NCBI GenBank assembly: GCA_900552135.1
Contig: URYN01000001.1
Span: forward strand, 1-64,000
Length of the DNA stretch: 64,000 bases
Direction of reading: 5' to 3'
Origin: an uncultured Clostridium sp.
GTDB taxonomy: Bacteria > Bacillota > Clostridia > TANB77 > CAG-508
Shown here: positions 36,477 to 45,398 of the stretch, one piece after another
How the letters are laid out: each line of letters starts with the position of its first letter
Position numbering within the stretch: the first letter of the stretch is position 1
The notes under the pieces: model-generated
Told to the model about the DNA's origin: nothing
Database searches by the model: none
The model's input: the letters and a program-made list of their open reading frames with translations, nothing else
Made by a program: the position numbers and the translations under genes

Positions 36477-38174
36477 ATGGAATATACGGCTTTATATAGA
36501 AAGTTTAGACCAAGAAGATTTGATGAAATTGTTGGTCAAGAGCACATTATAAAAACAATAAAAAATGAGATTATAAATGATAGAGTTGGACATGCATATC
36601 TATTTAATGGAGGTAGAGGAACTGGAAAAACTTCTGCTGCAAAAATACTTGCAAGAGCAGTAAACTGCCTGAATCCTAAAGATGGAGAACCTTGTAACGA
36701 GTGTGAAATTTGCAAGGCTGCATTAGATGGTTCTTTGACTGATATTGTAGAGATGGACGCTGCTTCAAACAACAGTGTAGAAGATGTAAGGGCAATAAGA
36801 GACGAAGTAAATTTCTTGCCAACACTTGCAAAATATAGGGTGTACATCATAGACGAGGTGCACATGCTTTCAATAGGTGCTTTTAATGCACTATTAAAAA
36901 CATTGGAAGAGCCACCAGCACATGTTAAATTCATTTTGGCAACTACAGAACCACAAAAACTTCCAGCTACTATACTTTCAAGATGTCAAAGATTTGATTT
37001 CAAGAAATTATCAACCGAGAACATTGGAAAAAGATTAAACTATGTTTGTGATGAAAGTAAAATAGATATAACACCAGAAGCCAAGAAACTTATTTCTATT
37101 TTGGCAGAAGGTGCAATGAGAGATGCTTTAAGTATTCTTGAAAGATGTATGCAAGAAGAGGGAAAAATAACTGAGGATTTAGTAAAAGAATTAGTTGGAA
37201 TTCCTAAAACAGAGAGTGTATATAATATAACAAAAAGTATATTAGAAAAAGATTACACAAAGGCACTAAATTGCATAAATGAAGTTATAGCCGAAGGAAA
37301 AGATATAGTAAACTATTTGTGGGAAATTATAAAATATGTAAAAGACATATTAATATATAAAACAGGTACAAATCTTGAAATTTATTCGGAAGAAGAAAAA
37401 AAGGGAATAAAAGAATTAGCAGACAGTACTACTAAAGAAAATTTAATATCAATAATTTACGAATTATCAAATTTGCAAAATGATATAAAATGGTCTTCAC
37501 AGAAGCTAATAATGTTCCAAGTAACAATAATAAAATTGTGTAGTGGAAACACTCAACCAAGCAATTCGCAACTAGCTGAAAAAGAAGCTACGCTAGCTTT
37601 TACATCAAATGCACCAGTAGGAAATGTTGCTGTAAATGGCGGAATAGGAGCTATGGATTCGGCTAGTAAAGAAGAAATAAATAATTTAAATTATAAGGTA
37701 TCTAGACTTGAAAAAGAGATAGACCAATTAAGAAATAGTGCTAGAATGTCCACAACAAATGGAAAAAATGTGGATAATCAAAGCAAAAATGTTGCTGTTG
37801 GGGGACCAAAACCTGAAATAAAAAAAATGAAAGCAGAAGAGTTGGGCAGTCCAATAGAAACATGGCCTAAAATAATAGGAAAAATAAAACAAGAAGGAAA
37901 AATCTCTTTATCATCGGCTCTATCAACTTCAACGGCCAACCAAATAAACGATATGACAGTTGGTATTAGATTCGAAAAAGGACTAACGCCATTTGGAAAA
38001 ACTATTTTGGAACGACCTGAAAATATGAGTGAAATAGTAAAGCAAGTTTCAATAGACCAAGGAAAACCAATGAGAGTTGTTATTATAGATAATAACGAAG
38101 AAATAAAGGCAAAAAATAGTAACTTTGACGACTTAACAAAGGGTATTGATATGCCAATAAATATAATAGAATAA
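36477..38174 (+). CDS. dnaX: DNA polymerase III subunits gamma and tau
   Basis: 565 residues. The clamp-loader ATPase has Walker A GGRGTGKTS (45-53), a four-cysteine zinc module (CLNPKDGEPCNECEIC region), the DEVH box and the SRC sensor motif (ILSRCQRF). The C-terminal third is variable with a coiled coil. It loads the sliding clamp in the replication machine. I saw no clear slippery A run for a short gamma form. It is followed by ybaB and recR in the conserved order dnaX-ybaB-recR. Confidence 0.96.
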   Translation: MEYTALYRKFRPRRFDEIVGQEHIIKTIKNEIINDRVGHAYLFNGGRGTGKTSAAKILARAVNCLNPKDGEPCNECEICKAALDGSLTDIVEMDAASNNSVEDVRAIRDEVNFLPTLAKYRVYIIDEVHMLSIGAFNALLKTLEEPPAHVKFILATTEPQKLPATILSRCQRFDFKKLSTENIGKRLNYVCDESKIDITPEAKKLISILAEGAMRDALSILERCMQEEGKITEDLVKELVGIPKTESVYNITKSILEKDYTKALNCINEVIAEGKDIVNYLWEIIKYVKDILIYKTGTNLEIYSEEEKKGIKELADSTTKENLISIIYELSNLQNDIKWSSQKLIMFQVTIIKLCSGNTQPSNSQLAEKEATLAFTSNAPVGNVAVNGGIGAMDSASKEEINNLNYKVSRLEKEIDQLRNSARMSTTNGKNVDNQSKNVAVGGPKPEIKKMKAEELGSPIETWPKIIGKIKQEGKISLSSALSTSTANQINDMTVGIRFEKGLTPFGKTILERPENMSEIVKQVSIDQGKPMRVVIIDNNEEIKAKNSNFDDLTKGIDMPINIIE

Positions 38175-38190
38175 TTAGGAGGATTATAAA

Positions 38191-38535
38191 ATGTCAAAAA
38201 GAGGAGGATTCCCAGGAATGGGAGGCGGTTTTGGTGGAATGAACCTAAACCAATTAATGAAAGAAGCAAAGAAGATGCAAGCAGATATGGAAAAATCACA
38301 AGACGAGCTTGCTGAAAGAGAATTCGAGGCTACAAGCGGAGGAGAAGCTGTAAAGGTTAGAGTTTCAGGAAAAAAAGAAATATTGGAACTAAAAATTAAA
38401 CCCGAAGTTGTAGATTCAGATGATGTAGAAATGTTAGAAGACTTAATTACAAGTTGCATAAACAATGCATTGAAACAAGTTGACGATGCTGCATCACAAA
38501 CTCTTGGAAAATTTAATATTCCAGGACTAATGTAA
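38191..38535 (+). CDS. YbaB/EbfC nucleoid-associated protein
   Basis: 114 residues. Small dimeric DNA-binding protein, recognised by the glycine-rich start (GGFPGMGGGFGGMN), the NQLMKEAKKMQADMEK helix and the core MEATSGGE-like EFEATSGGEAVKV. It sits 16 bases after dnaX and 17 before recR, so all three are one operon. An AGGAGG site precedes ATG 38191. Confidence 0.94.
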   Translation: MSKRGGFPGMGGGFGGMNLNQLMKEAKKMQADMEKSQDELAEREFEATSGGEAVKVRVSGKKEILELKIKPEVVDSDDVEMLEDLITSCINNALKQVDDAASQTLGKFNIPGLM

Positions 38536-38552
38536 AATAGGAGATTAAGCAA

Positions 38553-39152
38553 ATGTCATATTATGCACCATCAATCGAAAAATTAATAGAAAGTTTTGAA
38601 AAGCTACCAAGCATCGGAAATAAGACTGCAGCTAGACTAGCATTTCACATACTAGATGCTTCTGAAGAAGAAACAAATGAATTTATTCAAAGCATTATAA
38701 ATGCAAAGAAAAATTTAAAATATTGTTCGAAATGCTACAATATAACAGATACAGACCCATGCCCAATATGTTCAAATACGGCAAGAGACCAATCTGTAAT
38801 ATGTGTTGTGGAAGACGTAAGAGATGTAGTAGCAATGGAAAAAACTCATGAATTCAAAGGAGTTTATCATGTTTTACATGGTTCAATATCTCCAATGAAT
38901 GGGGTTGGACCAGATGATATAAAAATTAAAGAACTTTTAGCAAGACTAATGGACGGAACAGTAAAAGAGGTAATACTTGCAACAAATCCAAGAGTTGAAG
39001 GAGAGGCAACAGCAATGTATTTATCTAAACTAATAAAACCATTGGGAATAAAGGTAACAAGAATTGCACACGGAATTCCTGTAGGAGGAGATTTGGAATA
39101 TACTGATGAGGTTACTCTAAGTAGAGCCTTAGAAGGAAGAATTCAATTATAA
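38553..39152 (+). CDS. recR: recombination protein RecR
   Basis: 199 residues, the standard length. A helix-hairpin-helix start (PSIGNKTAARLAFHIL), the four-cysteine zinc finger (CSKCYNITDTDPCPIC) and the Toprim domain (VVEDVRDVVAME, ATNPRVEGEATA) are all present. It acts with RecO to load RecA in gap repair. It ends the dnaX operon. Confidence 0.97.
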   Translation: MSYYAPSIEKLIESFEKLPSIGNKTAARLAFHILDASEEETNEFIQSIINAKKNLKYCSKCYNITDTDPCPICSNTARDQSVICVVEDVRDVVAMEKTHEFKGVYHVLHGSISPMNGVGPDDIKIKELLARLMDGTVKEVILATNPRVEGEATAMYLSKLIKPLGIKVTRIAHGIPVGGDLEYTDEVTLSRALEGRIQL

Positions 39153-39154
39153 AC

Positions 39155-39198
39155 AAAAAGACGATAATCTACAATAAAGCAGAGTATCGTCTTTTTTG
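39155..39198 (+). terminator. terminator of the dnaX-ybaB-recR operon
   Basis: Perfect 12-base stem AAAAAGACGATA (39155-39166) with 39185-39196, then a T run. A-rich on the other side, so it may also end the convergent glycosyltransferase gene. Confidence 0.85.
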
Positions 39199-39245
39199 TG
39201 CCTATTTTTTTGAAATAGACACTATATATAAAAAAGAAAAAGGAA

Positions 39246-40385
39246 CTAATTTAAAGATTCATCACCAAGAACAATATTACAAATATCTTGTGTTGAATGT
39301 TTTTTTGCCAGAAGCTTAGTATTAAGTTTCATTTTATGCAACTTTGATTTATCTGCTAATAGCTCTGCAATAATGCTATCAAAGTCACTATCTTTTCTAA
39401 GCCAAACTGCTACTCCTGCATTTTCTAAGAATTCGGCATTTTCTTCTTCTTGACCTGGAATTGGATTAATTGCAACAATTGGTAAGCCAGAAGCTAAACT
39501 CTCCGTAGTTGTTAAACCACCCGGTTTTGTAACTACTAAATCTGAAATGCTCATTAATTCTGGAACTTGATGAGTATAACCAAGAACCTTGACTATATTT
39601 TCTGCATGTTCTTTTTCAACCAGCTTATCAAATTCTTCTTTCATTTTTTCGTTCTTACCAGAAATAGCAACAATTTGATGTTCAGAAACATTTTCAATAA
39701 ATGATTTTAAAATTTTAACTGTCTGCTCTTTTCCAAGGCCAAACTCTCCGCCACCGAAGAATAATATGACTCTTTTATCTGGATTTAAATCTAAACTTTT
39801 CATTACAGAAGCTCTATTGAAATGTCTCAAAAATCTATTAGATAAAGGAATTCCAGTTGCAAAAACTTTGTTTTCAGGAATGCTTTCTGCAATTAAGTTT
39901 TGTCTCATTTTTTCATGTGATACAAAGAAGTAATCAACATATTCCTTGCCAACAAGCCATTGCTCGTGTGGAGCAAAATCGGTTAATATTGTTGCTAATT
40001 TGCATTCTGTTAAAGCTTTTCTTTTTAAATAACTTACCATTTGACTTCCAAAAGGATGAGTAGAAATAACTATGTCTGGCTGATAGTTTTTTATAAGTTT
40101 AAACAGCTTTTTAGCCATTAAGTTGTTTGCTGTTGAACTTATGCGTGCAATTGGACCTTTTTGAGACCAATTATAGACTTCGCCCCAAGCCCAAGGAAAT
40201 TTTTTAGCAATTTCTTTATATGCAGTTGTGCTGATTCTATTTATTGGTTTATTTACATACAGCATGCAATCAACAAGATTTGTTTCACAATCTGAATAAT
40301 GTTCATCTATATATTGCTTTATGGAATTTGCAGCAGACAAATGTCCACCTCCATAAGAAGCATAAAAAATTAAAATTTTTCTCAT
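39246..40385 (-). CDS. MGDG-synthase/UgtP-type glycolipid glycosyltransferase
   Basis: 379 residues, GT28 family. Seen: the N-terminal lipid-acceptor half with YASYGGGHLSAANSIKQYI and DFAPHEQW, and the UDP-sugar-binding half with FFGGGEFGLGKE, TKPGGLTTTESLASGLP and PGQEEENAEFL. Relatives transfer glucose or galactose from UDP-sugar to diacylglycerol at the inner membrane face, making membrane glycolipids. The UDP-glucose genes at 21-24 kb could supply the donor, which is inference. Sugar and number of additions cannot be read from sequence. Confidence 0.85.
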   Translation of the reverse strand: MRKILIFYASYGGGHLSAANSIKQYIDEHYSDCETNLVDCMLYVNKPINRISTTAYKEIAKKFPWAWGEVYNWSQKGPIARISSTANNLMAKKLFKLIKNYQPDIVISTHPFGSQMVSYLKRKALTECKLATILTDFAPHEQWLVGKEYVDYFFVSHEKMRQNLIAESIPENKVFATGIPLSNRFLRHFNRASVMKSLDLNPDKRVILFFGGGEFGLGKEQTVKILKSFIENVSEHQIVAISGKNEKMKEEFDKLVEKEHAENIVKVLGYTHQVPELMSISDLVVTKPGGLTTTESLASGLPIVAINPIPGQEEENAEFLENAGVAVWLRKDSDFDSIIAELLADKSKLHKMKLNTKLLAKKHSTQDICNIVLGDESLN

Positions 40386-40439
40386 GTTTAAAACTTTCCT
40401 TTCTCTCTAAAGAGAAAATATATTATTTGACCACATTGT

Positions 40440-40468
40440 ATCATAAGCAACCAAAAAACGGAAGACAA
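40440..40468 (-). promoter_or_regulatory. promoter of the glycosyltransferase gene
   Basis: On the minus strand: TTGTCT (40468-40463), 17-base spacer, TATGAT (40445-40440). Confidence 0.55.
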
Positions 40469-40518
40469 ATGTATAAAATTAAATAAATTACCAATAATAA
40501 GTACATAAAAGAATAAAG

Positions 40519-40553
40519 AAGGGAGAATATCTATTTATATAGATAAAAATACG
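40519..40553 (+). promoter_or_regulatory. hairpin between ribosome-binding site and start codon of sleB
   Basis: The AAGGGAG site (40519-40525) is 28 bases from ATG 40554, too far for normal use. The perfect stem TATCTAT (40528-40534) with ATAGATA (40539-40545) lies between; if folded, the effective spacing becomes about 10 bases. A non-standard in-frame ATT start at 40533 is the alternative. Confidence 0.5.
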
Positions 40554-41033
40554 ATGAAAAAAACGATAATGAGCATTTGTAAGATTGTGTTATTAATACT
40601 AACATTAGTTATATTAATGATATTGATAATACAAATAAAGCCGAAGAATGTAACTGCAGCAAGCAATTCAAACTCCACATCTGATGTTCAACTTTTAGCA
40701 AGAGCTATAAATGGAGAAGCAAGAGGAGAACCTTATGAAGGACAAGTTGCGGTTGGTGCGGTAATATTAAATAGGGTAAAATCTCCTAAATTTCCTAATA
40801 CTATTGCAGGGGTAATATATGAACCAGGTGCATTTACTGCCGTATCAGACGGGCAAATAAATGTTGCAATCTCTGAAGGTTCAACAGTAGTAAAGGCTGC
40901 AAGAGATGCTTTAAATGGCTGGGACCCGTCAGGAGGAGCAATATATTATTTTAATCCTGCAACGGCAACAAATAAATGGATCTGGTCTAGACCATTAATA
41001 AAAACAATAGGAAAACACAGATTCTGTAGTTAA
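40554..41033 (+). CDS. sleB: spore cortex-lytic enzyme, SleB catalytic domain
   Basis: 159 residues. A membrane/signal helix (about 9-28) is followed directly by the Hydrolase_2 (SleB/CwlJ) domain: LLARAINGEARGEPYEGQVA with the catalytic Glu, GAVILNRV and TGKHRF-like IGKHRFCS at the end. SleB is a lytic transglycosylase that attacks muramic-lactam cortex during germination. Bacillus SleB also carries an N-terminal peptidoglycan-binding domain, which is absent here. ypeB, needed for SleB stability, follows after 21 bases. Confidence 0.88.
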   Translation: MKKTIMSICKIVLLILTLVILMILIIQIKPKNVTAASNSNSTSDVQLLARAINGEARGEPYEGQVAVGAVILNRVKSPKFPNTIAGVIYEPGAFTAVSDGQINVAISEGSTVVKAARDALNGWDPSGGAIYYFNPATATNKWIWSRPLIKTIGKHRFCS

Positions 41034-41054
41034 GATTAGAAGGAGGTTTTTTAA

Positions 41055-42449
41055 ATGGTAAAAAATACACATTTAAGAAGTGGAGAAGATAATAAGAAAA
41101 ATTATATTGCAGTTGCGATTGTGCTTGTAATTGCAGTAGTGGGAGCAATTATATATTATGCTTACCAAGAAACAAGAAAATATGTAACTGCATCAGAAAA
41201 TAAGAATAATATGGCATTCTTTGAATTAGTTGATTATGTTCAAAATGTTGAAACATATCTTGCAAAGGCAATGATTTCAACTACTCCAGAACATGGAGCA
41301 GAAACCTTAACAAATGTATGGAGAGAGGCAAGTATTGCTCAAAGTTGTTTGTCTCAATTGCCAATAAGTAGCCATGAGTTGGAAAGCACCTCAAAATTTT
41401 TGAATCAGGTCAGCGATTATAGTTACACTCTATCTAGAAAAAATATTGAAGGAAAGAGCCTTAGCGAAGAAGATTTGAAAAATATAAAAGAATTGCACAC
41501 ATATAGTGTAGAACTAGAAAATACTTTGAATCAGCTGTCAACAGATTTAAACAATGGAAGAATAAAATGGAAAGAGCTTGAAGATAAGGGGACCCAAGCC
41601 TTTGCAACACAGGTAAGCTCAATAACGGCAGATTCATTTACGAGTCTTGAAGAAAATTTCCATGAATACAGCGGACTAATTTATGATGGAGCTTTCTCAG
41701 ACCATATAACATCAAGCGAGAAAAAGGGATTAACTGGCGAAGATATTAATGAAGAAACGGCAAATCAAAAAGTAAAAGAATTTTATGGAGAAGACAAGAT
41801 AGAAGAAATAACCTCTAATGGATATTCAGAAAACGCGGAAATTCCTTCTTACGATTTTAGTGTAAAAATGAAAGATAGCGACAATCTTGCAACAATATCT
41901 ATTTCAAAAAAAGGTGGACATGTAATATTTGCAAACTATAATAAAACAGTGAATGCAGAAACAATAACTCAGGAAAAAGCAGATGAACTTGCAAAAGAAT
42001 TCTTAAGTAAACATGGATACGCAGACATGAAAGAAACTTATTATTTAAAACAAAATGGAATTGTTACAATAAATTATGCTTATAATCAAAACTCTGAAAT
42101 TGGCACGGTAGTAATGTATCCAGACTTAATAAAAGTAAAAGTTGCATTAGACGATGGAAGAATAATAGGAATCGAAACAACGGGATATTTAAATTCACAC
42201 TGTACAAGAGAAATTCCTCAAGACATAATTACAGAGAAAAAGGCTAAAGAAGTTATAAATAAAGAACTTGAAATTCTAAGCACAAATTTAGCAATGATTC
42301 CAACTGAATGGAAAACAGAAGTATTGTGCTGGGAGTTTAAAGGAAAAGTTGATGGAAACGAGTTTTTAGTATATATAAATGCAGAAACAGGAAAAGAGGA
42401 AGACATTTTGGTAATTGTAAACACTCCTGATGGCACGCTAACACACTAA
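41055..42449 (+). CDS. ypeB: germination protein YpeB
   Basis: 464 residues. One N-terminal membrane helix (about 16-35), a helical domain with VDYVQNVETYLAKAMIS, and C-terminal PepSY-like repeats (for example EKADELAKEFLSKHG and EKKAKEVINKELEI), the normal YpeB layout. It partners SleB in the spore inner membrane. AGGAGG precedes ATG 41055. The end is IVNTPDGTLTH, similar in style to other clostridial YpeB ends. Confidence 0.9.
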   Translation: MVKNTHLRSGEDNKKNYIAVAIVLVIAVVGAIIYYAYQETRKYVTASENKNNMAFFELVDYVQNVETYLAKAMISTTPEHGAETLTNVWREASIAQSCLSQLPISSHELESTSKFLNQVSDYSYTLSRKNIEGKSLSEEDLKNIKELHTYSVELENTLNQLSTDLNNGRIKWKELEDKGTQAFATQVSSITADSFTSLEENFHEYSGLIYDGAFSDHITSSEKKGLTGEDINEETANQKVKEFYGEDKIEEITSNGYSENAEIPSYDFSVKMKDSDNLATISISKKGGHVIFANYNKTVNAETITQEKADELAKEFLSKHGYADMKETYYLKQNGIVTINYAYNQNSEIGTVVMYPDLIKVKVALDDGRIIGIETTGYLNSHCTREIPQDIITEKKAKEVINKELEILSTNLAMIPTEWKTEVLCWEFKGKVDGNEFLVYINAETGKEEDILVIVNTPDGTLTH

Positions 42450-42499
42450 CGGATGAAGATTCGCCCAATGAGGACACCTCTTTTCAAGAAAATAATACT

Positions 42500-42661
42500 A
42501 TGAATAATAGAGGACCAGGAAGAGCTGAAGACTTCAAAAATACTAAGACAACTACATCTAAAAGTAAGATGATTATTAAATATGCAATTATAAGCATACT
42601 TATAGTAATCACTATATTTATAGTAAGTGTAACAATTATTTCATTAATAAAAAAGAATTAA
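42500..42661 (+). CDS. small unknown membrane protein after ypeB
   Basis: 53 residues from ATG 42500: a hydrophilic Asn/Arg/Lys/Thr head and one strong C-terminal membrane helix (about 27-48) ending in KKN. The same frame is open back to about 42434 with coding-like acidic residues (TDEDSPNEDTSFQENN), but has no start codon there, so the true beginning is uncertain. The ribosome-binding site is weak. It could be a tail-anchored protein of the sleB-ypeB operon. Confidence 0.45.
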   Translation: MNNRGPGRAEDFKNTKTTTSKSKMIIKYAIISILIVITIFIVSVTIISLIKKN

Positions 42662-42669
42662 TAAAATAG

Positions 42670-42704
42670 AGAGATGGTAATAGAATTGCTATCTCTTAAT
42701 TTTA
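42670..42704 (+). terminator. probable terminator of the sleB-ypeB operon
   Basis: AGAGATGG (42670-42677) pairs with CTATCTCT (42689-42696), one G-U pair, followed by TAATTTT. Confidence 0.5.
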
Positions 42705-42812
42705 TGATTAGGATAATTGAAACTCACATTCATAAAGTTTAAAATTTATTCGAAATTGTTGCAAAAAAAATTCCGCAGGAATATAATAATAAAAAATACT
42801 GGAGGCAAACGT

Positions 42813-44210
42813 ATGAACAAATATTTAACGGTACAAGAAATTTTAGATGTTACTGGAGGAAAACTTTTATATGGAAATGTAGAAGAACAATGTAAAAGCT
42901 TTTCAAGAAATACAAAAGAAATAAATGCTGGAGACATATATATAGGATTCAAGGGTGAAAGAAGTGATGGCTCAAAGTTTTACGAGGAAGCTTTTAATCA
43001 AGGTGCAAAAGGATGCATAATCAATAAAGTTGAAGGATTGGAAGTAAAAAAATTTGAAGGAAAATTTATAATCGAAGTTGAAGACACTGTTAATGCAATA
43101 GGAAAAATTGCTAAATTGAAGAGAGAAAAATACAACATACCAGTAATTGCTATAACGGGAAGTGTTGGAAAGACAAGCACAAAAGATGTTGTTGCAAGTG
43201 TCGTTTCGGAAAAATATAAAACATTGAAAACACAAGGAAATATGAACAATCATATAGGAATGCCATTAACAATTTTAAAATTAGATGATGAAGAAGCTTT
43301 AGTTGTTGAAATGGGAATGAATCACTTTGGCGAAATAAGCAAATTAACAAATATAGCAAAACCAACTGTAGCAATAATTACGAATGTTGGAACGGCTCAT
43401 ATAGGAAATTTAGGTTCAAGAGAAAATATATTAAAGGCAAAATTAGAAATACTTGAAGGGCTTGCAAAAGATGGAACTTTAATTATTAATAATGATAATG
43501 ACTTGTTACATAAATGGAATGAAGAAAATACAAAGTATAAAGTTCTTACTTATGGAATAAATAATAAAAGTATGATAATGGCAAAGAATATTGAATATAC
43601 TGACAAAGGAAGCAAATATGAACTTGCAGTAAACATGGACGGAAAAACAAACAGTGATGAAGAAAAAATTGAAGTTCCAGTTGGAGGAGAAGCTTTTGTT
43701 TACAATAGTTTAGCAGGAATATCTGTAGGAAAAATTCTAAACATAGAAGATGAAAAAATAAAAAAAGGAATAAAAGAATTTGAACTAAGTAAAATGAGAT
43801 TAGATGTTCAAAAAGTTGAAAGAGGATACACGGTAATAAATGATTGCTATAATGCAAATTTCGATTCTATGAAATCATCTATTCAATATCTTAATAAAAT
43901 GCAAGGAAAAAGAAAAATTGCTGTCCTAGGAGATATGCTTGAGCTTGGAGAATTTTCTCAAAAACTACATGAGAATGTAGGAATGGAAGTGGCAAACAAT
44001 AAGATAGATATATTAATAACAGTTGGAAATGAAACAAAGAATACCGCAAGAGTTGCACAAGAAAATGGTGTGGAACATGTATATTCTTATGATAACAATC
44101 AAGAGGCTATAGAAAAATTAAGAAAAATATTAGGAGTAGATGATGTGGTTTTAGTAAAAGCATCAAACTCAATGAATTTCAAGGAAATTGTAGAAAATAT
44201 TATAAAATAA
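42813..44210 (+). CDS. murF: UDP-MurNAc-tripeptide:D-Ala-D-Ala ligase
   Basis: 465 residues from ATG 42813, which follows a GGAGG site; a longer frame from TTG 42717 lacks family likeness. Mur-ligase ATP loop GSVGKTST is at 116-123, followed by NMNNHIGMPL, the NCYNAN-type motif DCYNANFDSM and LGDMLELG. It adds D-Ala-D-Ala to the peptidoglycan precursor. ddl, which makes that dipeptide, is 41 bases downstream, a sensible pathway operon. Confidence 0.95.
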   Translation: MNKYLTVQEILDVTGGKLLYGNVEEQCKSFSRNTKEINAGDIYIGFKGERSDGSKFYEEAFNQGAKGCIINKVEGLEVKKFEGKFIIEVEDTVNAIGKIAKLKREKYNIPVIAITGSVGKTSTKDVVASVVSEKYKTLKTQGNMNNHIGMPLTILKLDDEEALVVEMGMNHFGEISKLTNIAKPTVAIITNVGTAHIGNLGSRENILKAKLEILEGLAKDGTLIINNDNDLLHKWNEENTKYKVLTYGINNKSMIMAKNIEYTDKGSKYELAVNMDGKTNSDEEKIEVPVGGEAFVYNSLAGISVGKILNIEDEKIKKGIKEFELSKMRLDVQKVERGYTVINDCYNANFDSMKSSIQYLNKMQGKRKIAVLGDMLELGEFSQKLHENVGMEVANNKIDILITVGNETKNTARVAQENGVEHVYSYDNNQEAIEKLRKILGVDDVVLVKASNSMNFKEIVENIIK

Positions 44211-44251
44211 TAAAACCTTGATTTAGATAACAAGGTAGAAAGGAAGAACCT

Positions 44252-45316
44252 ATGAGTAAAATTAAAGTTGGGGTTATTTTTGGAGGAATGTCTACAGAAC
44301 ATGATGTTTCAGTTGTATCTGGAAGTTCTGTATTAAAAAATTTGGACAAAGAAAAGTATGAAATTTATCCTATATATATTGCAAAAGATGGAAAATGGTA
44401 TCATTACATGAAACCTGTAAATGAAATAGAAATATTTGAGATTGGTGATGAACCCAAAGAACTAGAAAAAATAGATAATGAATTTGAGGCCTTGAAGAAA
44501 AATGATGTAATATTTCCAGTTCTTCATGGCTTATATGGAGAAGATGGAACAATTCAAGGATTATTAGAAATGCTTAAAATACCATACATTGGTTGTAGGG
44601 TACTAGCTTCAAGCGTTTGCATGGATAAGATTTACGCAAAAATAATATTCGAAAAGGCAAACCTAAAGCAAGCTAAATATGTAATAATAAATACTTGCAA
44701 ATCGGAAGATAAATACATATACATAGATGATGAATTGAATCACGAAGAAAAAGAGGCTAGTGAAATATCTGAGATAGTAAAAGAAAAATTAGGATTCCCT
44801 GTGTTTGTAAAACCATCAAATTCAGGTTCTTCAGTTGGTGTAAATAAGGCAAGAAATGCAGAAGAATTAATAGAAAATATGAAGAAAGCTGGAAAATACG
44901 ATTCTGAAATCTTAATAGAAGAAGCAATTAACGGAAAAGAAGTTGAATGTGCAGTCCTTGGAACAGATAATGTTACTTCTGCAAGCAATGTTGGGCAAAT
45001 AATTTCAGCAGAAGAATTCTACGACTATGATTCAAAATACAAAAATGCTGAATCAAAGGTAATAATACCGGCAGACATAAAGCCAGAAACAGCAGAAGAA
45101 ATAAAGAGAAATGCAATAAAGGCCTTCAAGGCTGTAAAAGGCAGTGGATTATCTAGAGTAGATTTCTTTGTAGACAAACAAACAGAAGAAGTTTATATAA
45201 ACGAAATCAATACAATGCCTGGATTTACAAACATAAGCATGTATCCAAAACTATGGGAAAATGCAGGATTAGAATACTCAAAACTATTAGATGAGTTGAT
45301 AAAAACAGCAAAATAA
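44252..45316 (+). CDS. ddl: D-alanine--D-alanine ligase
   Basis: 354 residues, ATP-grasp fold. Seen: GGMSTEHDVSVVSG, HGLYGEDGTIQGLLEML, FVKPSNSGSSVGV, and NEINTMPGFTNISMYPKL. The omega-loop reads FYDYDSKY; the Lys-Tyr pair is usual for D-Ala-D-Ala ligases rather than the D-lactate type, so vancomycin resistance from this gene is not expected. A GAAAGGAAG site precedes ATG 44252. Confidence 0.95.
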   Translation: MSKIKVGVIFGGMSTEHDVSVVSGSSVLKNLDKEKYEIYPIYIAKDGKWYHYMKPVNEIEIFEIGDEPKELEKIDNEFEALKKNDVIFPVLHGLYGEDGTIQGLLEMLKIPYIGCRVLASSVCMDKIYAKIIFEKANLKQAKYVIINTCKSEDKYIYIDDELNHEEKEASEISEIVKEKLGFPVFVKPSNSGSSVGVNKARNAEELIENMKKAGKYDSEILIEEAINGKEVECAVLGTDNVTSASNVGQIISAEEFYDYDSKYKNAESKVIIPADIKPETAEEIKRNAIKAFKAVKGSGLSRVDFFVDKQTEEVYINEINTMPGFTNISMYPKLWENAGLEYSKLLDELIKTAK

Positions 45317-45326
45317 AAGTATCACA

Positions 45327-45353
45327 GGGACATCTTTAATGATGCCCCTTTTG
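45327..45353 (+). terminator. probable terminator after ddl
   Basis: GGGACATC (45327-45334) pairs with GATGCCCC (45341-45348), one mismatch, then TTTT. Confidence 0.5.
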
Positions 45354-45398
45354 AGGTTCGAAAAGGAGAATATTAAGAAAGAGAGAAATTTGATTAAA

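Noticed and set aside
44252..45316. VanA-type D-Ala-D-Lac ligase
   Set aside because: The omega loop has the Lys-Tyr pair of normal D-Ala-D-Ala ligases, and no vanH or vanX gene is nearby.
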